Origin: Conus ventricosus
Taxonomy: Eukaryota; Mollusca; Gastropoda; Neogastropoda; Conidae
DNA length: 64,000 nt
Reading direction: 5' to 3'
Assembly (NCBI GenBank): GCA_018398815.1
Contig: CM031628.1
Location: 9,108,056-9,172,055, forward strand
Below, one piece after another: positions 47,905-61,710 of the stretch. The position numbers were made by a program, and so were the translations under genes. Each line of letters starts with the position of its first letter. The stretch's first letter is position 1. The notes beneath the pieces are model-generated. The model made no database searches. It saw only the letters and a list, made by a program, of their open reading frames with translations, and had not been told where the DNA came from.

Positions 47905-48705
47905 CCCCCACTGCCAGCCCTCTGTGTCTGGCTGACACCTCCCCCCACTGCCAGCCATCTGTGTCTGGCTGACACCTCCCCCCACTGCCAGCCATCTGTG
48001 TCTGGCTGACACCTCCCCCCACTGCCAGCCATCTGTGTCTGGCTGACACCTCCCCCCACTGCCAGCCATCTGTGTCTGGCTGACACCTCCCCCCACTGCC
48101 AGCCATCTGTGTCTGGCTGACACCTCCCCCCACTGCCAGCCATCTGTGTCTGGCTGACACCTCCCCCCACTGCCAGCCATCTGTGTCTGGCTGACACCTC
48201 CCCCCACTGCCAGCCATCTGTGTCTGGCTGACACCTCCCCCCACTGCCAGCCCTCTGTGTCTGGCTGACACCTCCCCCACTGCCAGCCATCTGTGTCTGG
48301 CTGACACCTCCCCCCACTGCCAGCCATTTGTGTCTGGCTGACACCTCCCCCCACTGCCAGCCATCTGTGTCTGGCTGACACCTCCCCCCACTGCCAGCCC
48401 TCTGTGTCTGGCTGACACCTCCCCCACTGCCAGCCATCTGTGTCTGGCTGACACCTCCCCCCACTGCAGCCATCTGTGTCTGGCTGACACCTCCCCCCAC
48501 TGCCAGCCATCTGTGTCTGGCTGACACCTCCCCCCACTGCCAGCCATCTGTGTCTGGCTGACACCTCCCCCCACTGTCAGCCCTCTGTGTCTGGCTGACA
48601 CCTCCCCCCACTGCCAGCCATCTGTGTCTGGCTGACACCTCCCCCCACTGCCAGCCCTCTGTGTCTGGCTGACACCTCCCCCACTGCCAGCCAACTGTGT
48701 CTGGC
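47905..48705. repeat. C-rich 37-bp hairpin minisatellite, array 2 (about 22 units)
   Basis: Same unit as 46545-46990; the longest of the four arrays, with CCCTCTG and CCATTTG variants. Ends about 65 bases before F2. Confidence 0.95.
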
Positions 48706-48768
48706 TGACACCTAACCAAAGAAAGTGGACACGACAAGGCGTGATTGACATAGTTTGTGTTCTTCCAA

Positions 48769-48870
48769 ACTACTGGGTTCCAGTGACGATGGTCCTGAAG
48801 GTCTGGTGCGAAGAGAAAGGAAGCGCATTGAGGGTAGACTAACCGGCTCGCGCTCGACCTCTGATATCAG
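48769..48870 (+). pseudogene. Second duplicated tail exon, copy F2 (acceptor lost)
   Basis: Frame X is open over 102 bases: LLGSSDDGPEGLVRRERKR, then IEGRLTGSRSTSDI, with donor ATCAG|GTAGGT. The acceptor position reads CTTCCAA instead of CTGGCAG. Apart from the acceptor it is intact. Confidence 0.5.
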
Positions 48871-49090
48871 GTAGGTTGTTGGAGAGGATAGTGGCTTTAG
48901 CTGAAGGCATAGTATTGGTATGACATGTCACAGGATATATGCCTTCCCGAGGAATACAAAGTCGATGCGATGGTGACTACATTCAGAAGTCAATTTTAGC
49001 ATTTGATTAACAGAATAATGACGAGATTGGGGTAGGGTTAACTTGGTCGGAAATGTGCCCTCGACTCCCCTCTCTATCCTATGACCGCAG

Positions 49091-50040
49091 ATGAAATAGG
49101 TCATGCCTACAAATATGGAAAGGCATGGATGTGCACAGCGATCACTTGATAGTGTTGAGCAGTGCGCTAGCTGACGTCAGAAAGGAATGTTCTCTGTACG
49201 TGTAGTATGGCTGCCTTCCTGGCAAGAACGTCAGAAGCGAACACTCACAAACGCCTGTGTTGCCACCAATATGTTCCATCACAAATAAGGCGGAAATCAA
49301 ACCTCGTGTACAAAATACATTTCTCAATTGAACTTTTATAAACATACATTTCTAGTTATTCACCCGTTATGGGCAGTTGCTCCATTTAGCTGCACAACCC
49401 ATGCGTTGTGGCATAATCTGTTCCTTGGTACTAATTGGGAAGGAAGAAATCTAAATGACAACAGCTCTCTGACTATCTGACCAAATAACTCACTTGGTTG
49501 TGGCCATGTGCCCCATGCACTTAGCAAATAATACTCAAAACACAAACGCACATGAATTGAAGTTTCGTTGTGATTTCCATGCTCAGCAGAATAACACTGA
49601 TCAGCCAGATGAAAGTGAAAGGGATCTGGGTTTTTAGTGAGTGCAAACATGCGGCTGACTGTTTTGTAACTGTGAAAAAAACAACAACAACAAAAAAACA
49701 AAACATTTTGAATCTTTTTATTCAAACAAAAGATAGTATATTTGTAAAATACTTTGGAACCATTCCAGCATTGATTTAGCGCCTATGTCCAGTTTGTGCT
49801 GGCTGACTTATTAGTGCTGCAACACATGCGTTTCTCATTTATAAAGGCAGAGGCCCACTTTCTTGTTTTCCTTCTCCCTTTTGGGAGTCTTTGGGGTACC
49901 AGACTTGAGAACAGTTCATGAGTTTTCTCCCTTTCGTGTGATTATGAGGCTGTGCTGGTGAAAGGTACTTTGTATTAACAAGCCACCAAGATTAATTCAC
50001 TAAAAGATCTTGTAATCAAATCTAAGCCTTGATATCAAAG
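49091..50040 (+). other. Putative terminal exon and 3' region, copy 1
   Basis: After GACCGCAG the sequence reads A TGA: entered in phase 2 from an F exon (AG|A TGA) this gives Arg then stop. The same A-TGA arrangement recurs at 51252 and 54027. Downstream about 900 bases are shared by all three copies. No clear AATAAA was found. In frame Y the exon would instead read DEIGHAYKYGKAWMCTAIT then stop. Confidence 0.35.
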
Positions 50041-50042
50041 TT

Positions 50043-50375
<333 letters not shown>

Positions 50376-50729
50376 TCTTCTTTTCACACCCTTTCGACTG
50401 AGTTACAAAACCAATGTGGATTAATTTAAGAGTCCTGGACTGCATCCCCTCACCCCCACTCTTCCTCTTCCTTCTTTCTGTTGTATTGTTCTGAGAAATA
50501 TGACACAAAAAAAACACGATTTGACAAAACAAAAAAGGAAGGAACCCCCCCCCCCGCCCCCCACGCCGTCCTCATCAGCCTTCCGCCATCCCCATTCCCT
50601 CCTTCTCTATCAACCTTTGACATAAATGAGAAATCACACTGCACCTCACCTTCCACTCGTCAACTGTTTGTCTTGCAAGTTTTGTTTGTTTTCTCCTCTG
50701 CCTGTTCCTTGCCCCCCTCCCCCCCCCGA

Positions 50730-50868
50730 CCCACTGCCAGCCATCTGTGTCTGGCTGACACCTCCCCCCACTGCCAGCCATCTGTGTCTGGCTGACACCT
50801 CCCCCCACTGCCAGCCATCTGTGTCTGGCTGACACCTCCCCCCACTGCCAGCCATCTGTGTCTGGCTG
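50730..50868. repeat. C-rich 37-bp hairpin minisatellite, array 3 (about 4 units)
   Basis: Same unit as at 46545. Precedes F3. Confidence 0.95.
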
Positions 50869-50929
50869 ACACCTAACCAAAGAAAGTGGACATGACAAGG
50901 CGTGACTGACATAGTTTGTGTTCTGGCAG

Positions 50930-51031
50930 ACTACTGGGTTCCAGTGACGATCGTCGTGAAGGTCTGGTGCCAAGAGAGAGGAATCGCACTGAGGTCACAA
51001 GAACCATCTCGAGCTCGACCTCTTGCATCAG
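50930..51031 (+). CDS. Second duplicated tail exon, copy F3
   Basis: Acceptor TTCTGGCAG and donor ATCAG|GTAGGT, 102 bases, phase 2 to 2 in frame X: LLGSSDDRREGLVPRERNR then TEVTRTISSSTSCI. Phase 2 matches the exit phase of copies A-E in frame X. Frame Y is open too (DYWVPVTIVVKVWCQERG). Hydrophilic, charged, no recognised domain; a membrane-proximal or cytoplasmic tail segment is inferred. Confidence 0.5.
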
Positions 51032-51251
51032 GTAGGTTGTTGGAGAGGATAGTGGGTTTTGCTGAAGGTATAATATTGGCATGACATGTCACAGGACATA
51101 TGCCTTCCCAAGGAATACAAAGTCGATGCGATGGTGACTACATTCAGAAGACAATTTTAGCATTTGATTAACAGAATAATGACGAGATTGGGGTAGGGTT
51201 AACTTGGTCAGAAATGTGCCCTCGACTCCCCTCTCTCTCCTATGACTGCAG

Positions 51252-52210
51252 ATGAAATAGGTCATGCCTACAAATATGGAAAGGCATGGATGTGCACAGC
51301 GATCACTTGATAGTGTTGAGCAGTGCGCTAGCTGACGTCAGAAAGGAATGTTCTCTGTACGTGTAGTATGACTGCCTTCCTGGCAAGAACGTCAGAAGCG
51401 AACACTCACAAACGCCTGTGTTGCCACCAATATGTTCCATCACAAATAAGGAGGAAATCAAACCTCGTGTACAAAATACATTTCTCAATTGAACTTTTAT
51501 AAACATACATTTCTAGTTATTCACCCGTTATGGGCAGTTGCTCCATTTAGCTGCACAACCCATGCGTTGTGGCATAATCTGTTTCTTGGTACTAATTGGG
51601 AAGGAAGAAATCTAAATGACGACAGCTCTCTGTCTATCTGACCAAATAACTCACTTGGTTTTGGCCATGTGCCCCATGCACTTAGCAAATAGTACTCGGA
51701 ACACAAACGCACATGAATTGAAGTTTCGTTGTGATTTCCATGCTCAGCAGAATAACACTGATCAGCCACATGAAAGTGAAAGGGATCTGGGTTTTTAGTG
51801 AGTGCAAACATGCGGCTGACTGTTTCGTAACTGTGAAAACGACAACAACAACAACAACAACAAAAAACATTTTGAATCTTTTTATTCAAACAAAAGATAG
51901 TATATTTGTAAAATACTTTGGAACCATTCCAGCATTGATTTAGCGCCTATGTCCAGTTTGTGCTGGCTGACTTATTAGTGCTGCTGCAACACACGCGTTT
52001 CTCATTTATAAAGGCAGAGGCCCACTTTCTTGTTTTCCTTCTCCCTTTTGGGAGTCTTTGGGGTACCAGACTGGAGAACAGTTGATGAGTTTTCTCCCTT
52101 TCATGTGATTATGAGGCTGTGCTAGTGAAAGGTACTTTTGTATTAAACAAGCCACCAAGATTAATCCACTAAAAGATCTTGTAACCAAATCTAAGCCTTG
52201 ATATCAAAGT
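51252..52210 (+). other. Putative terminal exon and 3' region, copy 2
   Basis: Acceptor GACTGCAG, then A TGA as in copy 1. Almost identical to 49091-50040 across about 900 bases, ending at a CA repeat instead of the AT/GT repeat. Confidence 0.35.
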
Positions 52211-52237
52211 TTGATTTATGCATTACAGAACATACAC

Positions 52238-52965
<728 letters not shown>

Positions 52966-53043
<78 letters not shown>

Positions 53044-53098
53044 CACGTGCGTGTGTGCTCATGCGCATGCGCGCGTATGCGCGCGTACACGCGTGCAA

Positions 53099-53162
<64 letters not shown>
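52966..53162. repeat. (GT)n / (GC)n microsatellite
   Basis: Two GT arrays around a CATGCGCGC block at about 53041-53098. Confidence 0.95.
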
Positions 53163-53164
<2 letters not shown>

Positions 53165-53537
53165 TCTTCTTTTACATACCCTCTGGATTGAGTTACATGA
53201 CCAATACGAATTAATTTAAGAGTCCTGGACAGCATCCCCTCACATCTACCCTTCCCCTTCCTTCTGTTGTACTGTTCTGAGAAATATGACACCAAAAACA
53301 TGCGTTGAAAAAAAAAACAAAAAACGCAAGCGCCCCCCCTCCCCCCACCCCCACTCGTCCTCATCAGCTTTCATCCATCCCCATTCCCTCCTTCTCTGAC
53401 CTATCAGCCTTTGACATAACTGAAGAAACGCACTGAACCTCATCTTCCACTCATCAACTGTTTATGTTGCAAGTTTTGTTTGTTTGTTTTCTCCTCTGCC
53501 TGTTCCTTGCCCCCCTCCCCCCCCCCCCCACCCCCCC

Positions 53538-53642
53538 CACTGCCAGCCATCTGTGTCTGGCTGACACCTCCCCCCACTGCCAGCCATCTGTGTCTGGCTG
53601 ACACCTCCCCCCACTGCCAGCCATCGGTGTCTGGCTGACACC
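53538..53642. repeat. C-rich 37-bp hairpin minisatellite, array 4 (about 3 units)
   Basis: Same unit as at 46545. Precedes F4; a poly-C/A stretch lies just upstream. Confidence 0.95.
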
Positions 53643-53698
53643 TAACCAAAGAAAGTGGACATGACAAGGCGTGACTGACATAGTTTGTGTTCTGGCAG

Positions 53699-53794
53699 AC
53701 AACTGGGTTCCAGTGACGATCGTCCTGAAGGTCTGGTGCGAAGAGAGATGTATCGCAGTGAGGTCACAATAACGGGCTCGACCTCTTGCATCAG
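53699..53794 (+). CDS. Second duplicated tail exon, copy F4
   Basis: Acceptor TTCTGGCAG and donor ATCAG|GTAGGT, 96 bases, phase 2 to 2 in frame X: QLGSSDDRPEGLVRREMYR then SEVTITGSTSCI. Frame Y stops inside (CAA TAA). Splice sites intact. Confidence 0.5.
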
Positions 53795-54026
53795 GTAGGT
53801 TGTTGGAGGGGATAGTGGGTTTTGCTGAAGGCATAATATTGGTATGACATGTCACAGGACATATGCCTTCCCGAGGAATACAAAGCTGATGCGATGGTGA
53901 CTACATTCAGAAGTCAATTTTAGCATTTGATTAACAGAATAATGACGAGATTGGGGTAGGGTTAATATGGTCGGAAATGTGCCCTCGACACCCCCCCCCC
54001 CCCCTCTATCTCTCCTAGGTCTGCAG

Positions 54027-54890
54027 ATGAAAATTATTAGGTCATACCTACAAATATGGAAAGGCAGGGATGTGCACAGCGATCACTTGATAGTGTTGAG
54101 CAGTGCGCTAGCTGACGTCAGAAAGGAATGTTCTCTGTACGTGGAGAATGACTGCCTTCCTGGCAAGACCTTCAGAAGCAAACACTCACAAACGCCTGTG
54201 GTGCCACCAATATGTTCCATCACAGATAGGAAGGAAATCAAACCTCGTGTACAAAATATATTTCTCAACTGAACTTTTATAAACATACATTTCTAGTTTT
54301 TCACCCATTATGGGCGATTGTTCCATTTAACTACACAACCCGTACGTTGTGGCATAATCTGGGCCTTGGTACTAACTGGGAAGGGAAGAAATCTAAATGA
54401 CAACAGCTCTCTGACTGTCTGACCGAATAACTCACTTGATTTTGGCCATGTGCCCCGTGCACTTAGCAAATAATGCTCAGAACACAAACGCAAATGAATT
54501 GAAGCTTCGCCGTGATTTCTATGCCCAGCAGAATGACTCTGATCAGCCAGATGAAAGTAATAGGGATCTGGGTTTTTCTTAGCGTATGCAAAAATGCGGC
54601 TGACTGATTTGTAACTGTGAAAAAATACCCATTTTCAATCGTTTAATTCAAACAAAAGATAGTATCTTTGTAAATACTTTGGAACCATTTCAGCATTGAT
54701 TTAGTGCCTATTTCCAGTTCGTGCTGGCTGAGTTAGCGCCACAATACACGCGCTTCTCATTTATAAAGGTAGAGGCCCAGTTTCTTGTTCTTCTTCTTCC
54801 TTTTGGGAGTCTTTGGCGTACCAGACTGGAGAATAGTTCACGAGTTTTCTCCCTTTCACGTGATTATGAGGCTGTGCTGGTGTGATGTGT
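54027..54890 (+). other. Putative terminal exon and 3' region, copy 3
   Basis: Acceptor GTCTGCAG, then A TGA as in the other two copies. This copy is more diverged (GAAAATTATTAGG for GAAATAGG). An 82-codon frame starting at ATG 54027 is open here but is broken by stops in both other copies, so it is probably chance. Confidence 0.35.
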
Positions 54891-57800
54891 GCCTACTGCA
54901 AAGCCAAGCTGAATTTGAAATATGGTTTTTACAATAATCATTTGGCAAATTGTTCGTGGGAAATAGCGAGGTTTTGGCGCATATTACCGTTATGTGAGAA
55001 AACATCTAATTAATGACTTGTTCTGTTAAATAGTACTGAAGGAAAAAACTTAAGGGAGAGCTTGACAGCAAAAGTTCTTTGGAGACCCCCCACCCCCACC
55101 CCACCCGCTCAGACAAGTGTTTTGGCCCTGAACTCGCTACACTCTGAGGGGGCCAGGCTACATGCTGGTCATGATTCCTAGATGCTCTTCTACTGCCAAC
55201 TTAGAAAAAAAAATCTTCCTGGCGCTGCCGCGATTCCAACCCACATATTTTCGATGGGTGGGCATCTGAAGGCGTGCCATTTCAGACAGATGTCTTACCT
55301 CACTGCTAATGGTCACCAGCTGAAAGGTGTGAAATGTAAGCCTTTTGAAGTTCACTTTTGCTCTTCCTTGATGAGATCCAGCTGGAATTGTTTCAGCTGG
55401 CGCTTTTGCATGAGATCAACGTACAATCAGTTTTCAAATCCCCTTGCTGCAATCATTAAGACGAACAGTTTGGCCTGGAAGAGAGATTCCTTCTATCTTC
55501 TGGTTAGATTGTTATACTTCTTAGTCTTGCAGATGTAAGCTTGCTCCATGCTGCTTTTATATGGCACAGTAAGTTCGAACAATTTTTTTTTGTAATGAAC
55601 CTAAGTGGACAACAATGTTTGGTCATATGTCACCCTCTGATGATCCCTGGAAGTTTTTTTTTCTATTTTGGAAGGTCCGCTGTGCATTCCTAGTCATTCA
55701 CCCAGTAAACCCTGTTACCATGCTCGTGATATAACAGCTGTAGCTGTTGCAGACCATGATTTGTGGCCACCTGCCCTGTAGAACTTCGTTGCTGGAGTTT
55801 CTAGTGGCGTATTGCTTCCTCCAGCGGTGCTAACCACAGGTGCGATCCCTCTGAGCCTTTGGTTATGCCTTCATGTGTACCTCTCTGTGTTAGCGCCGCT
55901 TTTCATCAACTCAGGACATGTACCACTGTTTGTTTGCCGTGACAGAGTGGACACATGGGACCACCTGATCTCCCTCATTTCACCGGGTTTGAATTCTAGG
56001 GCAGGGGTCATATACAGATGTGAGGATGAAGCTGACTCCAAGATGTGCCACATGTCACTCCAGCTGAGACTTCTTTACATAGTCCATTGTTATTGCTGAC
56101 CTTGATGGACTGCCTTCTGGATTGTCTTGGCATCCTCTTCTTTCTTCAGCGTCTCTACTACTGGGTCTATCTTTGCTTTCTTTCCTTTTCATCTTGCCTT
56201 TGACCACCATTTTATAACTGATGATCCCAGCCCCTGCTTGTTGGTTTGTGTGTGACCAGTATTTTTCCTGATTTTCCTTTGCTACGTCCAATACCCCCCC
56301 CCCCCCCCCCTCCCCGCCCTTCCCTCCGTACTGGACTTGCTTTATAACTTTATCTTTCGAGTCCTCAAACATGGTTCATAATCATGCTTTACCCACTTTC
56401 CACTCCTCGAGGATGAATTTTAGAAGAAACTTCCGTTTTGCTTTCTGGCAGTAGAGCACAACATCAGTGAGACCAGCAGGGATACCGAGCCATTTCCTTG
56501 TGTATTTGTTGATTTTGGCCTCCACTGATTCCACTGTGCTAGTGCTTATATTGCGGTATCAGGAGAGACCAGAGAAGCTTCGGAATCAGCGAGAATTGCC
56601 TGAACTGTACACACCAGACTTGTATTTGCCATTGAGTCCACACTTGTCTGTTATTGGCAGGCTTTCTTCTGCCTCTTGCTTGGTTTTATTTAATCTCTTC
56701 GTGTCTTTCTCATGCAAACATGAACAGAGTTGTCAGCCACACAAAGTCAACTTTTAAAGCTTAATTGACATTTCGATCCCCAGACGTCCACGAAAATAAA
56801 CAAACTTGTCTGTGGAAAATCGTCGCATTTATGCTCAAGATATCAAAGAAGCGAAAGAAACACAAAGGGGAAAAAACACCGTACGATTAATTAATGCCTT
56901 TAGTGTTGAAAATAACAGCTGGTGTGCTTTTTGGAGTCACTTTCACATGGATCCATCCTTTGGATAATACAGTTCCCGATGGATTTCAATCCGGAAATGA
57001 AGAACCATTATCTCGCACGTGCTCGAAAGTTGTGCAGTTCTGCAGAATATACGTGTAACATTGCAACTGGTGCAGGAATCCGAACACACGCCTGCTGTCA
57101 CTTACCCTAGATCGATTCAGCTACCTGTAGATTTGCCGCTGAACGTCACGCACCTTGCACACGTGTTTTATTGACGTGCTTTATGATTACTGTGGTGTTT
57201 TGCGTTCCATCTTAGAAAAGGACATTACGCTTGTCTGAGCCAACTGTTAGTTGCGAAACGAACACCACCACCACTGTGGTTAATAATAGATATAACCCCC
57301 ATGCCTCACTCCTCACCCACCCTTCCCCCGACAACCCAATAAATTTTCTCTCACATTCTCCATCCCCACTCATTCAAATGATAATGATGACAGCGAAAGT
57401 GGAATCAACAGCAGCAACAGAGACAGCAGTAACAATAACAGCAATAACAAAACTTGCATTAAAAATAGATTAGGCTTTGGATTCTTTATACTGTCTTAGA
57501 AGTAGAAACACTTTGGACTTGTTGTAGTGCTTTAGAAATAGAAACAGAGATGGTTGTAGTTGTTTTGGTGTTGTTTTTTTTCTTAGTGGTTTTTGTTCTT
57601 GGGGTGGGGTGGGGTGGGTGGGTAATAGTCAAAGTCGTTGTGGTCATAGTAATAATGATAATAAACTATGTAGCTACGCAGCTTACGGCGATTTTTTGAC
57701 TAGATGGGGACAGACCAGACAAAAGTATGACATGTGTTCCTAGCTATCTACATGCAAAATACTTTCAGTTTTTGCTAGGCCCCATGTGCACAGGTCATAT

Positions 57801-58000
57801 TGACAGCATGTACGTGCCAAAATGCAATTTTTCATGTTTCGCACTCCGAAAAGTGGGAAAAAATCGCCCTTAGATAGAAATGATGAATTTAAAAGTAGTA
57901 AGATGGCACTCTGTTTGTATACAGTATCTGATTTATGATAGACAATGGTTGTTTTACATTTTTGTGTTGAAATAGTGACTCTGAATATATTGCCAAAGGC
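54891..58000. other. About 3 kb without recognised gene; two weak tRNA-like relics
   Basis: Ordinary sequence with no domain recognised in any frame. On the minus strand B-box-like GGTTGGAATCG (55231-55241, within about 55205-55325) and GTGTTCGGATTCC (about 57076-57088) sit in tRNA-like contexts and may be old SINE heads. A C-run lies near 56293-56310 and a GGGGT tract near 57600. Confidence 0.4.
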
Positions 58001-58022
58001 ATATCTCACATGAGTACTGTGT

Positions 58023-58300
58023 GTGGTTCAGGTACGCCAGCAGAAAACCAGTGAGGACCTCAAGTGCCCATTGGATGGTCCAGGTACTGGAGACAAAACA
58101 GCACCATACAAGACTTTTCTGACTAAAGTTAGTGCATTCCGCAAAATAGATTACCACAAAAACTGTGCTTCGATGAAGGTGGCGAAGTGGCACAAATCTT
58201 GCTGCAGAAAATTAACCAAAGTAGACAGAGCTGAACGAAAAAGAGAGCTGAATTTAGATAATTCAGGCTCTGCCACTGATGAGAAGCGCCGAAAAGACCG
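58023..58300 (+). pseudogene. Fragment with a zinc-binding-like WHKSC domain
   Basis: The frame reads EDLKCPLDGPGTGDKT, then YHKNCASMKVAKWHKSCCR and KLTKVDRAERKREL. The pattern of Cys and His with a WHKSC core and an R-x-E-R-K-R tail resembles the N-terminal domain of uncharacterised, transposon-like multicopy animal proteins. The ATG used is not convincing and the domain may begin earlier, in another exon. The frame runs without a stop straight into the LINE at about 58300, so the gene has been interrupted. The family name is not known to me. Confidence 0.5.
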
Positions 58301-61300
58301 CCAAATTGTTGATTCGAATTTAATTTCATTAAACGACGGTAGAATTACGAGAATTCCTGATGTAGTTACTCACAAGTTTAGTGCAATAGATCTGTCGCTT
58401 GTTTCCCCAAACATAGCAGTAAACTGTAACTGGTGCACAATAGAAGAATGTTTAGGGAGTGATCATCTTCCCATTACAATACTTTTTAATGAAAATATAT
58501 TTGATGAACTGTCTACCGCTGAATGCAAATTCCAAAATTTAACTATAAATTGGCCAACTAGGAAGCCTTTCAACTTTTCTTCTGTCGCAAAATACATCAC
58601 CAATTGAGGATGACGATCTATATATGTTTCATGCACATTTCTCAAAAGTAGTGTTATTAGCGGCAGAAAAGACAATCCCAAAATATGAATACAAAAAGAC
58701 TGGAAAATATGTCGGCTGCGTATGGTGGAGAGAAGAATATGTCGGCAACGTATGGCAGACAGAAGAATGTAGACTCGCTGTACAGTCAAAACGAAAAAGC
58801 TACAAAACTTGGATACGAAATAAGTCAGAAGAAAACTATAATCATGAAACACGAAAAGAATAAATATGCTAAAAGTATTGCTCAAGCAAAAAAGAAGTAC
58901 TGGGTTGAGTTTTGTGAAGCTGAAGTACCGGAATCAAAAGATTTAATTAAAGTTTGGAAAAAAAGTCAAAGGAATGAAAAATTGCTATAACACTCAGTCA
59001 CACTTTTTAAAGCTACAAACTGATTTTCCCGCTGCTTTGAATAAAGCTGAAGCCTTTTCTGATTTACTTTCAGCTTGTTGTCAGTCTAAAAATCTTCAGA
59101 CAGAAAGGCGTCATCACAGAAACAATGAGGAACAAAAAGATGAATACATGGCTCCTCCACAAGAAAACGAACATTTCCTGAATCACCTTTACTGTTACCA
59201 GAACTAATAGAAGCATTAGATTCTGTCCCTTCACATGATTCAGCTGTTGGCCTTGATGGAGTGTCCTTTTAATCATCTGACACTTACTTTCTTCGTGGAA
59301 AGTGTTGCTGTATTCATTCTTCTAAAAATGATGGATTACTGGTACTATTCCAAGAATCTGGAAAAATTCGGTAGTAGTCCCAGTACTCAAGGAAGGTGAA
59401 CCAAAGACATCTGTACATAGTTACAGACCCATTGCTCTAACATCTCATGTTGGTAAACTTTCAGAATTGTTTTTCTAAAGGGACTGTTTCATTACTATGA
59501 ATAAATGGTGTGATTCCTGTTTAGAAAGCGGGCTTTCGAAAAGGTCGTTGTACCACAGACCATTTAGTAAAACTAACCAGTCACATAAAAAAAACAGTTC
59601 TCCCGCAGAAAAAGTACTTTGGCTACACTTTTTTATGTTAAAAAAGCCTATGACTGCATATGACACGCAAGGCTACTTTTCAAATTAAAAAATGTTGGTA
59701 TTTCTGGGAGAGTGTTTGATTACATTAAAAGCTTCCTAACAGAAAAAAAGCATATGTACACGGACTGGAAGAACTTATTCATTCTTTAGGAATATAGATA
59801 TGGGTATTCCCCAGGATCAGTTATTGCTTCCATGCTGTTCACAATCCTAATCCATGATCTTCCCCAATCTATGTCAAAAGCAACGCATGTAGTCAATATG
59901 AAGATGATATCGCCATTTGAATTAACTGTATATAAAGGAAGCATTCCAATAAAAGAACAATAAACTTTGTACAGAAGTTGTACCAAAAGGAATTGGTATA
60001 TGAAGAACAACAGATTAGGACTATCTGGACAAAAAACATGTTTTATGTTGTTTAACAATGGTGTGAACCCAAAGATGCTACCCTTGCTTTTGCTAGATGG
60101 TCAGAGTTTAGAAGGTGAACAAAAAGTTAAAATTCCTGGGGGTATTTTAACTCAAAAGCTGATGTGGGAAACACATATTGAAAATTTGATAGATAGAACT
60201 AGAAAGAGATTAAACGTTCTTCAAATTATATGTTGTCAACCATGGGGTCAGGACTGTCACACAGTTTTTACATCTATGCATGTCTTTAGTCCGATCGAAA
60301 TTGACATATGGGCAGGAGGTTATTTCTCTGCACCTAATTCTCTTTTAAAGAGATCGCAAAGCTCGGATAGTAAGGCCATGAAATTAGCTCTGGGAGTCCC
60401 AGTTCATACAAACACTTATATATGTTATAAAGAATCAAATATATTATCACTAAATGAGAAGTGCATATTGGATATATCAAAATATATTGTCAGAAGTCTT
60501 TCTGTTAAAAATTCAGTTACTGAAGATATACTTATGGATTTCTGTAACGATTTTCCTAAGAGGTCAAAAAACATATCATATATTCAACCATTTAGAAACT
60601 ACACATCTGACTTTGTCACATTGTACTGTTGATATTACTGCATTACTAGAATTTCCTGTGGTACCTCCAATGCCTCCTTGCGAGCACCTAAGTGCTTCTT
60701 TCGGTTACAAATACACTATGTTGAAGAAAAGCGATAATGTAAAATTTTAACAACTGAAGTTCGTAAACATTCAGAAAACAGCTATCCTAATTATTAAAAG
60801 TGTTTGCAGATGGTTTGGTAATGGAATCCTCTGACAATAGGTCTGGCTTTATAATAACACCAGCTTTACATGTCAGGAAATCATACTATTTAGGAAAGGG
60901 GTTTTCAATCTATACCTCAGAGTTATATGCAATACTGAAGGCTTTGACTTACATATATGATATCCCAGCTGCTTTCTATTAAAAAAAATTACTGTGTGTT
61001 GATTCCAAATCTGTTTTACAATCACTAGAGCATTGGGACCGCAAAGCTAGAAAAGATTTGCTTTTCGAAATAAAACATTTACTGCATTGTTTTATAACTC
61101 TAGTATAAAAATTGATTTTTATTGGGTCCCATATCACTGTGGCACAAAGTGGAATGAAATAACAGTCTTGCAAAAGAAGGAGAAAATAGAACCGCTTAAA
61201 ATTTATTAAAAGATCCCTCAGATTTGTCCTCTTGCGAATTAAACCAAATTATGGAAAAGTATATACATAGCCAGAATTTTAGTCTAAAAAATGGATACTT

Positions 61301-61710
61301 TACCGTCGTGTCCAAGGCACATTGTCAGATTAATTCATGAATTAAGGCCGAATTCTTGGAACATTAAAAATTCTCATCATATTATTTGTGTCTGCAGAGA
61401 AAACATTTCTGTGCATCATCTTTTGTATGAATGCTCAGTGTTGACTTTGCTGTATCAGGAGAAAGGTATTGAGGTGAATAACTTTGATAATGTCAGTATA
61501 CTGTTTTATATGGTCCATATGTTGCACAAATTGCCATGGTCATTTCGCAGTCACAGGTTGCAATTTTTTTTCCAAAGATCAATAATTTTGTGTCACTTAC
61601 GTAAGATATATCACTTACGTAAATATGCATATATCAGATGTGGGTTTGAAAGTACTAACATGGATGATAAGTTGAGAGTGAAGTTTTTTTTGTTTGTTTT
61701 TTCTTAATAA
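58300..61710 (+). mobile_element. 5'-truncated, frameshifted RNase-H-bearing LINE
   Basis: Domains follow in order on the plus strand in several frames. Endonuclease end: AIDLSLVSP and GSDHLPITI (about 58380-58490). Linker: NVWQTEECRLAVQSKRKSY. Reverse transcriptase: HSYRPIALTSHVGKL (about 59410-59460), SGFRKGRCTTDHLVK, and a degenerate QYEDDIA at the catalytic box (about 59898-59920), where the usual first residue pair YADD is changed. Thumb: NRLGLSGQKTCFMLF. RNase H: FADGLV and SELYAILKAL (about 60800-60960), VDSKSVLQSLEHW. C-terminal Cys motif: CVCRENISVHHLLYECSV (about 61388-61440). The many stops and shifts show it is inactive. The N-terminal endonuclease and ORF1 are missing. Confidence 0.85.

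Noticed and set aside
46464..48751. Minus-strand Trp/Gly/Gln-rich repetitive ORFs (186-307 codons)
   Set aside because: They are the C-rich 37-bp minisatellite; all frames are open and the frame shifts with unit-length variants.
53967..54272. ORF ending in RVQNIFLN beside F4
   Set aside because: The two sister copies at 49.1 and 51.3 kb have in-frame stops, so there is no conserved protein; it overlaps the putative 3' region.
55158..55538. Overlapping 65- and 118-codon ORFs
   Set aside because: No recognised domain or splice context; the region has a weak tRNA-like relic.
57060..57130. tRNA-like B box on the minus strand
   Set aside because: Only one box is convincing and no cloverleaf could be drawn; mentioned only as a possible SINE relic.
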